NCBI GenBank assembly: GCA_024235675.1
Contig: JACKLZ010000002.1
Coordinates: 1,052,001-1,116,000 of the forward strand
Direction of reading: 5' to 3'
From: Zoogloeaceae bacterium
GTDB taxonomy: Bacteria; Pseudomonadota; Gammaproteobacteria; Burkholderiales; Rhodocyclaceae
DNA length: 64,000 nucleotides
Position numbers and translations under genes: made by a program. The notes under the pieces were generated by a model that worked only from the letters and a program-made list of their open reading frames with translations, made no database searches and was not told the DNA's origin. Numbering within the stretch: the first letter of the stretch is position 1; every line of letters starts with the position of its first letter. Below, in pieces: positions 51,247-59,822 of this stretch.

Positions 51247-51918
51247 ATGTCTCAAACGTCCTCAACAGCGACTACCGACACCGGCGCCCGCGGTGCTGAA
51301 GAGACCCGCCGGCGGCTGATTGACGCCGGCCTGGCGGCGTTCAGCGCCTATGGCTACGACGGCGTGACCACCCGCGCACTGGCCAACCGGGCGCGGGTTA
51401 ACCAGTCGGCCATTCCGTATCATTTTGGCGGCAAGGAAGGCGTCTATCTGGCCGTCGCCGACGCCATTTGCGACGAGCTGAGCCACCGGCTCGCGCCGCT
51501 GCTCGCACACGCCACCGCCCATGCCGAGCCCGCCGAGGCCCTGCCGGACTTACTCGCCGCGCTGTACCGACTCTCGCAAACCGACCTGCCCGACCGTGAC
51601 CGCTTCACGCTCATCCTGCTGGAACAGCAACACCCCAGCGCGGCCTTCGAACGCTTCGATGCCCGCCTGATGCAGCCCCTGCTCGCCACCCTGACCCGGC
51701 TGATCGCCGCCCTGAGCGGCCAGCCCCCCGACAGCGACGCCATGCGCATCCGGGCGCACATGCTGCTGGGGCTGGTGTCGAGCCTGATTTCGGGGCGAGC
51801 AAGTTTCGAGCGCAAATTCGGCGATAGCCGACAACTCGACGCAGCCCGGCAGGCCATGGTCGAGACGCAGCTGCGTCAGATGGCGATGGTGTTTGTCTCT
51901 GGTCTGAGGCGGTCGTGA
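51247..51918 (+). CDS. TetR-family regulator (CecR-like) of the exporter operon
   Basis: A 223-residue repressor. The HTH is at residues 20-65 (TRRRLIDAGLAAFSAYGYDGVTTRALANRARVNQSAIPYHFGGKEGVYLAV), and the C-terminal ligand domain is of the DUF1956 kind found in E. coli CecR, which governs the ybhGFSR exporter. AGGAG lies 6 nt upstream. It is the last gene of the operon and probably binds the palindrome at 46332-46349. Confidence 0.9.
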   Translation: MSQTSSTATTDTGARGAEETRRRLIDAGLAAFSAYGYDGVTTRALANRARVNQSAIPYHFGGKEGVYLAVADAICDELSHRLAPLLAHATAHAEPAEALPDLLAALYRLSQTDLPDRDRFTLILLEQQHPSAAFERFDARLMQPLLATLTRLIAALSGQPPDSDAMRIRAHMLLGLVSSLISGRASFERKFGDSRQLDAARQAMVETQLRQMAMVFVSGLRRS

Positions 51919-51925
51919 CCGACGA

Positions 51926-53230
51926 TCAGGCCGCGGCCGACGCCGCCGCCGGGTAGCGGATCGGCAGCCAGATCTTGAACTCCGTCCCCTCGCCGGGCTT
52001 GCTATCCACCACGATGCGCCCGCCGTGCCGCTCAATGATGCTGTAGGACACCGACAGCCCCAGGCCCGTCCCGGTGCCCACCGGTTTGGTGGTGTAGAAG
52101 GGGTCGAAGATGCGCTTGAGCACATCGGGCGGGATGCCGGCGCCGGTGTCGCGCACCGCCACAAAAACCTGCTCGCCCTCGGTGCCCGTGGTGATTGTGA
52201 TCGTACCGCGCTCGGCGATGGCCTGCGCGCCATTGACCATCAGGTTCATGAACACCTGATTGAGCTGCGAGGCCACGCATTCGACCTCGGGCAACTCGCC
52301 GTAGTGCTTGACCACCTCGGCCTTGTACTTGATCTCGTTGGCCACCACGTTGAGCGTGGTGTCCAGGCAATGATGCAGATCGGCCCAGGCGGCCTCGCTC
52401 TCGCCCATGCGCGAGAAGTCCTTCAGGTCTTGAACAATGTCTTTCACGCGGTCGAGGCCGTCGCGGCTCTCGGTCACCAGACTGACCAGATCCTCACGCA
52501 GGTAGTCGAGGTCGACGCCCTTGATCTTGGCGTCGATCGCGGCTTTCAAGTCCTCGGGCAGCTGGTCGTGCGCGCCGGTGTAGGCGTCGAGCACCACCAT
52601 CAGCTCGTCGACATAGCTCGCCAGCGTGCCGAGATTGGAATTGACGAAGCCGATCGGGTTGTTGATTTCATGCGCCACGCCGGCCGCCAATTGGCCGATG
52701 GAGGCGAGCTTTTCGGACTGCAGCACCTGATTCTGCGCCTGCGCCAACTCGCCGATCAGCTTGCGTTGCTCGGCTTTTTCGCGCTCCACCTCGGCCATGC
52801 TGGCGGCCAGCTCTTCATGCGCGATCGCGGTGTCGGTCACGTCCTGCACCGTCACGCACACCTGGATCACCTCGCCCGCCGCGTTCTTGACGGGCAAGAA
52901 GGTGCAGTTCTGCCGCATGGCATCGACGCCACCGGTGATCGGCCGGTTGTGGTCAAAGCGAAACAGGTAGGGCCGCTGCGTCCACGAGGTGAAGGCGTAA
53001 TTGCGCAAGGCCTGCACCTGGCGCACCTTGCGCTCCAGCCAGGCGCGTGGCAATTCGGGGAACACATCGAACAGGTTCTGCCCCAGCACATCCACGGCCG
53101 AATGCCGGCTGTGCGTGGCCATGAAGCGATTCCACAGCGTGAGCTTGAAGTCCGCGTCCACGGCAAAGACGCCGATTTCGACCCGATCGGCAATGAAGCC
53201 GCCCAGTTCGCTGTGGGAAAGTTCGGTCAT
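51926..53230 (-). CDS. PAS-domain sensor histidine kinase
   Basis: A 434-residue soluble kinase without membrane helices. The PAS domain (about 10-135) begins ADRVEIGVFAVDADFKLTLWN. A coiled-coil linker (140-175) precedes the dimerisation domain with His187 (GVAHEINNPIGFVN). The ATPase domain has NQVFMNLMVNGAQAI, DTGAGI, DPFYTTKPVGTGTGLGLSV. It follows a CheC-like gene and a response regulator in one operon, so the three are likely to form a phosphorelay or adaptation circuit. Confidence 0.94.
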   Translation of the reverse strand: MTELSHSELGGFIADRVEIGVFAVDADFKLTLWNRFMATHSRHSAVDVLGQNLFDVFPELPRAWLERKVRQVQALRNYAFTSWTQRPYLFRFDHNRPITGGVDAMRQNCTFLPVKNAAGEVIQVCVTVQDVTDTAIAHEELAASMAEVEREKAEQRKLIGELAQAQNQVLQSEKLASIGQLAAGVAHEINNPIGFVNSNLGTLASYVDELMVVLDAYTGAHDQLPEDLKAAIDAKIKGVDLDYLREDLVSLVTESRDGLDRVKDIVQDLKDFSRMGESEAAWADLHHCLDTTLNVVANEIKYKAEVVKHYGELPEVECVASQLNQVFMNLMVNGAQAIAERGTITITTGTEGEQVFVAVRDTGAGIPPDVLKRIFDPFYTTKPVGTGTGLGLSVSYSIIERHGGRIVVDSKPGEGTEFKIWLPIRYPAAASAAA

Positions 53231-53231
53231 G

Positions 53232-53843
53232 TCACAGGCTCGCCAGGAACCGGTCGATTGCGTCGCGCAGTACCAGAATCTGATCTTCCGGTAACAACAT
53301 GATCAGGTGACAGGCAAAGGAACGCTTCTCGAGACTGAAGTTCACCTCGACAAACAAGGCACACGGCGAATCCATCCGCTGCACATCGAGCAAACTGGCC
53401 ACCTCGACTTCGGTGGCCATCAGCGAGGGCGCCGAAAAGCCCATCTCCGCATTGATCTGCTCGGCCAGCCCGCCCAGGCAGGCACCGACCAGCACATTGC
53501 TCACATCGAGCAACAGCTCGCGCTCGGTGGCCTCATCGAGGGCCTCGTCATAGCCCATCAGGTCGGCCAGCTCGCGACAATGCGCGACGCCATACACCAC
53601 CACCGCCTCGCCGCGCAGATCGCCGTGAAAGCCCTGACGCACGGCGGTGACTTTTTCCGGGCCGACGATACGCCCAAGTGCGGGCGGTATCAGATTGGGC
53701 TTGAGCACCAGGATGCGCGGCACCGACAGCATGACGAATTCGCCCAGCACCGCCGCCACCGAGGCGCCTGCCTGCCCCATGCCGATGTTGGTCAACTCCT
53801 GCAGCGCATCGCGCTGGTCTTCAGAAAACAGCGCGGTACTCAT
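53232..53843 (-). CDS. CheC/CheX-like chemotaxis phosphatase
   Basis: A 203-residue protein with the two E/DxxxN catalytic motifs of CheC: ELTNIGMGQA at residues 16-25 and DVSNVLVGACL near 113. CheC removes phosphate from CheY-like regulators. Its ATG overlaps the stop of the single-domain response regulator (ATGA), its evident substrate. No flagellar or chemotaxis genes are nearby. Confidence 0.9.
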   Translation of the reverse strand: MSTALFSEDQRDALQELTNIGMGQAGASVAAVLGEFVMLSVPRILVLKPNLIPPALGRIVGPEKVTAVRQGFHGDLRGEAVVVYGVAHCRELADLMGYDEALDEATERELLLDVSNVLVGACLGGLAEQINAEMGFSAPSLMATEVEVASLLDVQRMDSPCALFVEVNFSLEKRSFACHLIMLLPEDQILVLRDAIDRFLASL

Positions 53844-54208
53844 AGGGCCACTCCGTACTCACGCAGCACAACGCCAAGTTTCTCGGCATCCACCGGCTTT
53901 TTGACAAAAGCGATCGCGCCGAGCCGTTTGACGCGCTCCTGCGCCTCCGGCTGGATATCGGCCGACACCACCACCACCAGACAATTCAGCCCCTCGGCGC
54001 GCAGGGCTTCGAGCACCTGAAAGCCGTCCATTTCGGGCATGGTCAAATCCAGAAACATCACATCCACATCGCCCTGACGATAGGCCGCCAGCGCCTCAAG
54101 CCCGTTTGTGGCCTGACGCACTTCGACATCCCAGGCCGCGGGCAAGGAGCGGATGAGCATCTTGCGCGCCATTGCCGAATCGTCCACCACCAAAACCGTC
54201 GACGCCAT
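53840..54208 (-). CDS. Single-domain response regulator (CheY-like)
   Basis: A 122-residue receiver domain alone: D9-D10, phospho-acceptor D54 (MFLDLTMPEMDGFQ), the Ser position in VVVVSADIQ and K in AFVKKPV. With no output domain it should act by protein contact, as CheY does. AGGAGG lies 5 nt upstream of the ATG. It is first of the regulator/CheC/kinase operon. Confidence 0.94.
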   Translation of the reverse strand: MASTVLVVDDSAMARKMLIRSLPAAWDVEVRQATNGLEALAAYRQGDVDVMFLDLTMPEMDGFQVLEALRAEGLNCLVVVVSADIQPEAQERVKRLGAIAFVKKPVDAEKLGVVLREYGVAL

Positions 54209-54339
54209 CAAAACCTCCTGTGCCTGATCGAATCCGGGGCGCAACGATACGCGCTCCGTCATCCGTGTCGTACAGGACAGACAACGGCGGACAATCGACC
54301 GACTTTAGGGTGGCATCGTCTAAAACTATTTCTTTAGTA

Positions 54340-55173
54340 TCAATCCGGCCTGGCCGAGCTGATGCCCGCCAGGCTGTCGCGCAGGGGCGCCACCCCCAGT
54401 CGGCGCAGATAGCGGCTGCGATAGAATCGCCCACCCCGGCCGAGCCGGAACACCTGGCCAGCGGGGGTGTACGCCGGCAAGCTCACCCCGTCCGGCGCCA
54501 AACCCCTGCGCACCCGAGCCCAGTAGTCGGGCAAATCGATGGGGCCGCGCTTGAGCGACGGCGGCATGATAAAGATCGTTTTGCCGAGACGCCGCTGCGC
54601 CACCAGTTGCTGCACCTCCCAGCGCGTTTCGCCCTGATCGCTCGGAATCATCACGATCCAGCGCGCCTGTTCGATCAGTCGCTGAAACATGGGCTTCCAA
54701 ACCTCATCGGGCACCGCAATCCGCCCTGCGCCAATCGCCTCACCCGGGCGACCCAGGGCCAGCAATGGCAAATCGGGCGGCAGCGCGGCGGCGAGCACCC
54801 GCTCGAACTCCATCTCGGCTTCATGCGCGTAGTAACGCGGCATGAAGGGCAGGCCACGCAAGCGACGATTGCTCACCATCAGACGGCCGGTCACCGAAAA
54901 CGGCCGCAGGTAGACCGCAAACGGCGGGGGCTCGGCATCGTCCGGCGCGCTCAAGAGCAGGTGCAACACCGCCTCCGCCCGTCGGTCACGCCGGCGTTGC
55001 GTCCACCACCGGTCAAGCGCCGCCAGCACGCGTCCGCTCAGGAAGAAACCGGCGCTACCAATGGCCGCCATCGACGCCGACAGCGCATCGCCGCTCGCAC
55101 GCCCACGGCCAAGCAGATGCAGCACCACCACCCATGCCGCCAGCAGATTGCAGTAGCGCACCAGCACGCTCAT
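54340..55173 (-). CDS. Hypothetical membrane-associated protein (operon partner of 55170-56456)
   Basis: I do not recognise the family. It is a 277-residue protein with two hydrophobic N-terminal segments (about residues 5-22 and 33-52), then a soluble cytoplasmic domain: FAVYLRPFSVTGRLMVSNRR, MEFERVLAAALPPDLPLLALG, ARWIVMIPSDQGETRWEVQQLV, KTIFIMPPSL. The pattern of a first strand with FAVYLRPF and a later IVMIPSD...ET..E is reminiscent of TIR- or nucleoside-binding Rossmann-like domains in membrane-bound conflict systems, but that is a pattern impression. GGAGG lies 5 nt upstream and the start overlaps the preceding stop (ATGA). Confidence 0.65.
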   Translation of the reverse strand: MSVLVRYCNLLAAWVVVLHLLGRGRASGDALSASMAAIGSAGFFLSGRVLAALDRWWTQRRRDRRAEAVLHLLLSAPDDAEPPPFAVYLRPFSVTGRLMVSNRRLRGLPFMPRYYAHEAEMEFERVLAAALPPDLPLLALGRPGEAIGAGRIAVPDEVWKPMFQRLIEQARWIVMIPSDQGETRWEVQQLVAQRRLGKTIFIMPPSLKRGPIDLPDYWARVRRGLAPDGVSLPAYTPAGQVFRLGRGGRFYRSRYLRRLGVAPLRDSLAGISSARPD

Positions 55174-56456
55174 GGTCGCCTCCCGCAGACGCGCTCCGCG
55201 TCGGCGGCTTCTTCCACTGACCACGGCCGATCGAGCAACAGGGTCGGATCCCAGCGGCGCAAGCACATGTCGTAGTCCCACTCGGCATCCAGCGTCGTCA
55301 GCACGGCATCGAGCGCGCTACGCACCGCGGCATCGGCGGCCTGCTCATGCGCGCGGGCGAAAACACTGCGCTCGATCGCGCGGCTTTCAAACCAGCTGCG
55401 CGGCACGGCCAGCGGATCGACCACCCCGTCGGGCACCGGCCATACCAGCACCCCCACCCACCGCAGGCGGTAAGACACAAACCGCTTGAACGCGCCATCC
55501 AGACGATGATCAAGCATCTCGCCGGCGACAGTCTTGGCACCGACAAGCGCCTCAAGCGCATTCAGATCCGCTTCCAGGCGCCGGTCCAATCGCACGAAAG
55601 GGGCCAACAAGCCTTGCCGATGCGCCGCATAACGCTGACGCAGTGTGTTCGCCTGCGACACCACCGACGCGGCCGCGCTGCCCGGCACGCCGGCCAGAAA
55701 CCGTCGCACGTCGGGCACCAGCGTCTGCCCGGCCTGCCGCGCCGTCGCCTCGCCTTGCACGCCCAGATCAATCCACGGCCCCGCCAGCAGCGCCAGCGGC
55801 ACGGCCAGATAGGCAAACTGTTGCCCGATCTGGACAACACCAGCAGCCGCCACACGCACCAAGGCCCGACGCAGCCGCGCCAGCAAAAATGCCGCGCCCG
55901 CCAAACCGTGGCGACGCAGCACACGCGGCGTATCCAGCAGGTCTTCCAGGCCATGCCCCACGCGCTGCCACCACCACCAGCGTACGCCGGCCTCACCGCG
56001 TCGGCGCTCCTCCCGCATCGAGCGCGCCCGCCGCAAGCGGGCCACAAGACCCGTCCGCCGCGGCGTCGATCCCGGCCGCGACAACACACGCCAGATGCGC
56101 GCGCCGATACCGGTCAGGCCGGCCGCGACCAGCACACTGCCCGACGCGCACACCGCCCACATCGCGACCGTACCGGCCGTGCCTGCCGGGTCGAGCGACA
56201 GACCGGCCCACGCATGTGTCACGGCCGCCTGCCACGCCGCCCATCCGTGACGCCGATCCGAAAATGCCAGTGCGATACCATCCGCCGTCAGCCACGGATG
56301 CCCGATCCACTGCCACACCGCCAGCCCTAGCCGACGCACACCTTCGCCCAGCCCCATCGCGATCTGAGCCAACCAGTCCGCACTCGCCGTCGCCGCCCAG
56401 GCCGTCGCGGGCAGGCAGCACAACACGGCATGGCGCCGGATCACCGAGCGTCTCAT
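55170..56456 (-). CDS. Hypothetical membrane protein (first gene of two-gene operon)
   Basis: A 428-residue protein without a recognised domain. It has a signal-like or anchor N-terminus (RRHAVLCCLPATAWAATAS) and further hydrophobic segments near residues 95-125 and 205-235. The basic stretch GLVARLRRARSMREERRRGE lies between them. The C-terminal half is helical and soluble (RRFLAGVPGSAAASVVSQAN, RLDRRLEADLNALEALVGAK). It ends ATGA into the next gene. The codon and residue bias (very rich in Trp, Arg and Ala) is notable. Function unknown. Confidence 0.65.
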   Translation of the reverse strand: MRRSVIRRHAVLCCLPATAWAATASADWLAQIAMGLGEGVRRLGLAVWQWIGHPWLTADGIALAFSDRRHGWAAWQAAVTHAWAGLSLDPAGTAGTVAMWAVCASGSVLVAAGLTGIGARIWRVLSRPGSTPRRTGLVARLRRARSMREERRRGEAGVRWWWWQRVGHGLEDLLDTPRVLRRHGLAGAAFLLARLRRALVRVAAAGVVQIGQQFAYLAVPLALLAGPWIDLGVQGEATARQAGQTLVPDVRRFLAGVPGSAAASVVSQANTLRQRYAAHRQGLLAPFVRLDRRLEADLNALEALVGAKTVAGEMLDHRLDGAFKRFVSYRLRWVGVLVWPVPDGVVDPLAVPRSWFESRAIERSVFARAHEQAADAAVRSALDAVLTTLDAEWDYDMCLRRWDPTLLLDRPWSVEEAADAERVCGRRP

Positions 56457-56729
56457 TGGCAACAGGGCACCGCACCGCCAACAACATCGGCCAGCACCAC
56501 GTGTGGGCATACTTGAGCTATAGCACTGCAACGCTTCAGCGCAATCTGTGTCCAATTCAGCAAACGCAGAAGCACGCCACGCCATGTCGCCCCGATGGCA
56601 TCATGGCAAGCGGTCGCCCTGCGACGACCAATTGCCCCACGTTTGCGTCCGCGCAAGGCGAAACTGGCGCGTCCACGGCAAGGTGTGCGCCTCGTGGGCA
56701 CCGCCCCCCACTGACTGGAGAACTGACCG

Positions 56730-57233
56730 ATGTCGATGCTGACCCGACTGCGCGGCCTGAGCCGCCTTCTGGCCATCACGGCGGCCCTCGGCCTGCCGAC
56801 GCTGGCCCCCGCCGCCGACGCCAACCCCGGCGAACTGCCGATTCACCAGATCGCCCGCACCGGCACCGGTGAAGAAGTGATCGCCGCCCTCAAAGCCAAC
56901 CCCAAGGCCCGCGACGCCCGCACCGCGCGGGGCTCGACCCCGCTGCATCTGGCCGCCATGAACTCCGATCTCAGCGCCATGAAAGCACTGATTGCCGCCG
57001 GCGCCGACCCCAACGCCCGCGACGAAACCGGCTCCACCCCGCTGCACATGGCCGCCTACGCCACGCGCACCGACAACGCCCAGCTGCTGCTCGAAGCGGG
57101 CGCCGACCCGGTCGCCAAGAATCTCGCCGGCCGCGACCCCGCCGCCATGGGCCGCAAGGTCAAGGCCGACGAAACGGTCGGCATCATTTCCCTGTGGATT
57201 CTCAAAGGCTGCCAGGCCGGCAAGCCGTGCTGA
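56730..57233 (+). CDS. Periplasmic ankyrin-repeat protein
   Basis: A 167-residue protein with a signal peptide (cleavage near APAADA) and about three ankyrin repeats: RGSTPLHLAAMNSDLSAMKA, TGSTPLHMAAYATRTDNAQL, and NLAGRDPAAMG. A cysteine pair (GCQAGKPC) lies at the C-terminus. Ankyrin repeats mediate protein contacts; periplasmic versions have been linked to catalase and metal stress. A DUF411 gene follows 11 bp later. Confidence 0.85.
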   Translation: MSMLTRLRGLSRLLAITAALGLPTLAPAADANPGELPIHQIARTGTGEEVIAALKANPKARDARTARGSTPLHLAAMNSDLSAMKALIAAGADPNARDETGSTPLHMAAYATRTDNAQLLLEAGADPVAKNLAGRDPAAMGRKVKADETVGIISLWILKGCQAGKPC

Positions 57234-57244
57234 AGGAGCGCCAC

Positions 57245-57751
57245 ATGAAAACCCTGCTCATCACCGCCCTCGCCGCGCTTGCGCTGAACAGCACCGCCGT
57301 CCGCGCCGAAGCGCCGGCCGGGGAAATTGAAATGTACGCTCCCACCGTCTGTCTGGCCTGCATCGACTACGCCGAGCACCTGCGCCAGCACGGCTTCAAG
57401 GTCACGGTCAATCGCCTGCCTATGGACGACCTCAAAGCCACCAAAACACGCCTGAATGTGCCAAACGGCTACCAGGCCATCCCCTCCGCCACCATCGCCG
57501 GCTACTTCATCGAAGGCCATGTGCCGGCCGAAGACATCCAGCTACTGCTCGAGAAGAAGCCCGAGGCCCGAGGCCTCGCCGTGCCCGGCCTGCCGTTGGG
57601 CGCACCGGGTCGCGAATTCTCCAGCCCCACCTGCGAAACCGGCTGCACCACGCTCGACAAAACCAAGGGCACCGAACGCCCCCGGCGCGAGCCCTTCAAT
57701 ACCTTTCTGATTCTCAAGGACGGCGACAGCAAGGTGTGGTGGCGGCACTGA
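57245..57751 (+). CDS. DUF411-family metal-binding protein
   Basis: A 168-residue exported protein. The DUF411 core starts EIEMYAPTVCLACIDYAEHL; the CxxC (C36, C39) replaces the usual CGCC metal site, and PSATIAGYFIEGHVPAEDIQLLL follows. A C-terminal extension has more cysteines (SSPTCETGCTTLD). Family members are associated with copper resistance. It forms an operon with the ankyrin protein; AAGGAG lies upstream of the ATG. Confidence 0.85.
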   Translation: MKTLLITALAALALNSTAVRAEAPAGEIEMYAPTVCLACIDYAEHLRQHGFKVTVNRLPMDDLKATKTRLNVPNGYQAIPSATIAGYFIEGHVPAEDIQLLLEKKPEARGLAVPGLPLGAPGREFSSPTCETGCTTLDKTKGTERPRREPFNTFLILKDGDSKVWWRH

Positions 57752-57785
57752 GGGTGGGCTCTGCGCCGCAGAGGCCGTGAGGGGT

Positions 57786-58008
57786 GTAGGTTGGGTTGAG
57801 CGCAGCGAAGCCCAACATGCGGCATCTCCGCCTCAATGAACGCCATTCACGCATCGCCCGCCGTCAAATACCGCGGCCGCGACCGGCTTGGATTGGCCGG
57901 GTCTCGCCCCGACTCAACGACTGCGATGGTCTTGTAGGGTGGTCAGCTCCGCTGCCCACCAAGCAGCGCATATCACGGGGCACGATGGTGGGTGGCAAGC
58001 CACCCACC
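57786..58008. repeat. Cluster of dispersed intergenic repeats
   Basis: Two common repeat types lie side by side: GTAGGTTGGGTTGAGCGCAG with its AAGCCCAAC mirror (57786-57816), and a GTAGGGTGG element ending in the palindrome GGTGGGTGGC-AA-GCCACCCACC (57987-58008). Similar palindromes occur at 7698-7721 and 22896-22965. No gene is apparent between 57752 and 58040. Confidence 0.65.
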
Positions 58009-58049
58009 CTTCTATGAGCCTTCCGAAGTCAAGTCCTTTTCCTGCAGAG

Positions 58050-58337
58050 CAATCCCTCCGGTAGTGTTCTTGCATCCTCATCGGTGCCATCGTTCGGCAC
58101 GATCGATTCAAGCGCTCGGTCATCCTCGCGTGAGATTTGACGTCTCACCACCTTCTATCCGCCGCCCCCATGGGGGCTGGCCGAATCCTGCATGCGCGCT
58201 GCGCTCAGGGTGACCGCGACTGGAACGAGCCCCATCTACTATTGTCGGTTGCGCGGGCAACCAGGGTGGGTAACGGGCTCGCTCACTTGAAGCTCTCGTG
58301 CTCGATGGTTCATCACCGATGCTTTGTCGGAGCGCCC
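58050..58337 (-). ncRNA. Candidate bridge-RNA region of the IS110-type element
   Basis: The stretch downstream of the transposase carries no gene but has at least two perfect hairpins: GTGCC/GGCAC at 58084-58100 (7-nt loop) and GTGAGA/TCTCAC at 58130-58148 (7-nt loop). In the IS1111 group the guiding bridge RNA is encoded in the long non-coding end beyond the transposase (established for IS110 relatives in general). The exact RNA limits and its loops are not determined here. Confidence 0.4.
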
Positions 58338-59489
58338 TCAGGCGCTTTTGAGCGCCGCCCCATCCGGCACCGTCCCGTCCTTCAGATACCGCCACAACGC
58401 GATCGCCAGGCGACGGGCCACGGCGACGATGGCGATACGCTTGGCCCGCTTATTCCCGCCACCGCCTGCCCAGCGCTGCGCGAACCACTTGGCCAAGACG
58501 CTGCCGCTTTGGTAGCGCAGCCACATCCAGGCCATCTGAATGAGCAGCGCGCGCACCCGCCGGTTGCCCTGCTTGCTGATGCCCTGATCGACCCGACTAT
58601 TCCCGCTGTCGTAGGGCTGAGGCACCAGACCGACGCAGGCGCCCACTTGGCGCCGGTTGCCGAAATTGCGCCAGAACAGCTCGAGCACCAGGCGCCGCGC
58701 GCCGACCGGGCCGACGCCCCTGAGCTGACCGAGCGCTTCCACGCGCCGCTGCGCCTCGGGCGACAGGCGCTCGGCCAGTGCCTGCTCCACACACTTCAGT
58801 TGCGCCTCGACCTGCGCCAGACGCTCGCTCTCGCGCAGCAGACGCTCGTGCAACGGCTCGCTCAGCGCGCCTCCTTGATAGTCCTTGAGCTCACCGCGCT
58901 TCAGTTGCGCGCCCACATCGCGCTCCAGATCGACCCAGCAACCGACCGTGCGCAGCAGCTTGCGCATCCGATCCCGGTGCTGGCCGATTTCCTTCTGCAA
59001 CAGCCCGCGCTCGCGCGCCCAGTGACGCTGCGCCTCGGCCGCCTCGTCGGGCATCCGGATCACCCGCATGCGATCGTGCTCGCCGCGCAGCCACCCCAGC
59101 AGGCTCGACAACAGCCGCAGCACATCCAGCCGATCGGTCTTGGCCCGCCGCGCATGGCGCTCGACCGGGATGCTCGCCGGATCGACCACGCGCACCGCGT
59201 AACCGCGCCCCTCGAGCGCCCGCGCAATCCAGAAGCCGTCCTGCCCCGCCTCGTAGATCACTTCCACCCGCGCATCCTTGCCCAGCGCCCACCTGGCGCG
59301 CGTCTGTTCGATCAGCTCGATCGCTGCGCCCAGCCGGGCTCCGGCCACCTCCTGCTTGAGCGTGTAGATCGACGCGCGCTCTCGCCGTCCGTCGTGTAGC
59401 CCCACCTTCCAGCTCTTGCTCGACAACTCCAGCGACACTGCCAGCATCTGATCGACGCGCGTAACATCCATTTCCTGAGTCGGTTGCAT
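58338..59489 (-). CDS. IS110-family transposase
   Basis: A 383-residue DEDD transposase. The N-terminal RuvC-like domain has AVSLELSSKSWKVGL, VEVIYEAGQDGFWIARAL and RRAKTDRLDVLRLL, and the central region (about 165-265) is a coiled coil. The C-terminal Tnp20 domain has LRGVGPVGARRLVLELFW, GLVPQPYDSGNSRVDQGISK and QGNRRVRALLIQMAW with its nucleophilic serine region. The first DEDD position appears as Glu in SLELSSKSW rather than the usual IDVSK. ATG 59489 has AAGGAG 6 nt upstream. It appears intact. Confidence 0.92.
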   Translation of the reverse strand: MQPTQEMDVTRVDQMLAVSLELSSKSWKVGLHDGRRERASIYTLKQEVAGARLGAAIELIEQTRARWALGKDARVEVIYEAGQDGFWIARALEGRGYAVRVVDPASIPVERHARRAKTDRLDVLRLLSSLLGWLRGEHDRMRVIRMPDEAAEAQRHWARERGLLQKEIGQHRDRMRKLLRTVGCWVDLERDVGAQLKRGELKDYQGGALSEPLHERLLRESERLAQVEAQLKCVEQALAERLSPEAQRRVEALGQLRGVGPVGARRLVLELFWRNFGNRRQVGACVGLVPQPYDSGNSRVDQGISKQGNRRVRALLIQMAWMWLRYQSGSVLAKWFAQRWAGGGGNKRAKRIAIVAVARRLAIALWRYLKDGTVPDGAALKSA

Positions 59490-59818
59490 TTGCCTCTCCT
59501 TGAACGTGTTCTGCAAAACTCATTCTAGGATTCGCTCTGCAGCCGACTCGCTTCGCTCATAGGATCTACGGCACTTGAACGGGTGGGCAACGCACCTCTC
59601 GGGGCGCGGCTACGAAGCGGTCCAACACGTCGGACGGCCATCGGTCGCCCCGTGCCATACATTCTCGCAACCCCCATTTATATTCCAAGGAGATAGCCAC
59701 AACATCACAAAGGGAGAACATCATGCGCTATACATCGATCTATGCCGTCGCACTCATCGGACTTGCCGGATGCGTCTCATCGGGTGGCTATCGCCCGGTT
59801 GCCGATACCCTGCCAGCG

Positions 59819-59822
59819 CTAG
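59819..59822. repeat. Target-site duplication CTAG, left copy
   Basis: CTAG at the left edge of the IS481-type element matches CTAG at 60851-60854 on the right. One copy is exactly what the uninterrupted gene needs. Confidence 0.8.

Larger units (their letters stand above)
58042..59542 (-). mobile_element. IS110/IS1111-type insertion sequence (approximate limits)
   Basis: It encloses one DEDD transposase gene. Candidate subterminal inverted repeats are CTGCAGAGC followed by AATCC at 58042-58055 and its complement GGATTC-GCTCTGCAG at 59528-59542. Subterminal repeats and a long non-coding stretch after the transposase (about 290 bp, 58050-58337) are features of the IS1111 group. True ends probably lie a few bases further out; no target duplication is expected for this family. 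It sits between repeat-rich intergenic DNA and the split lipoprotein gene. Confidence 0.7.
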
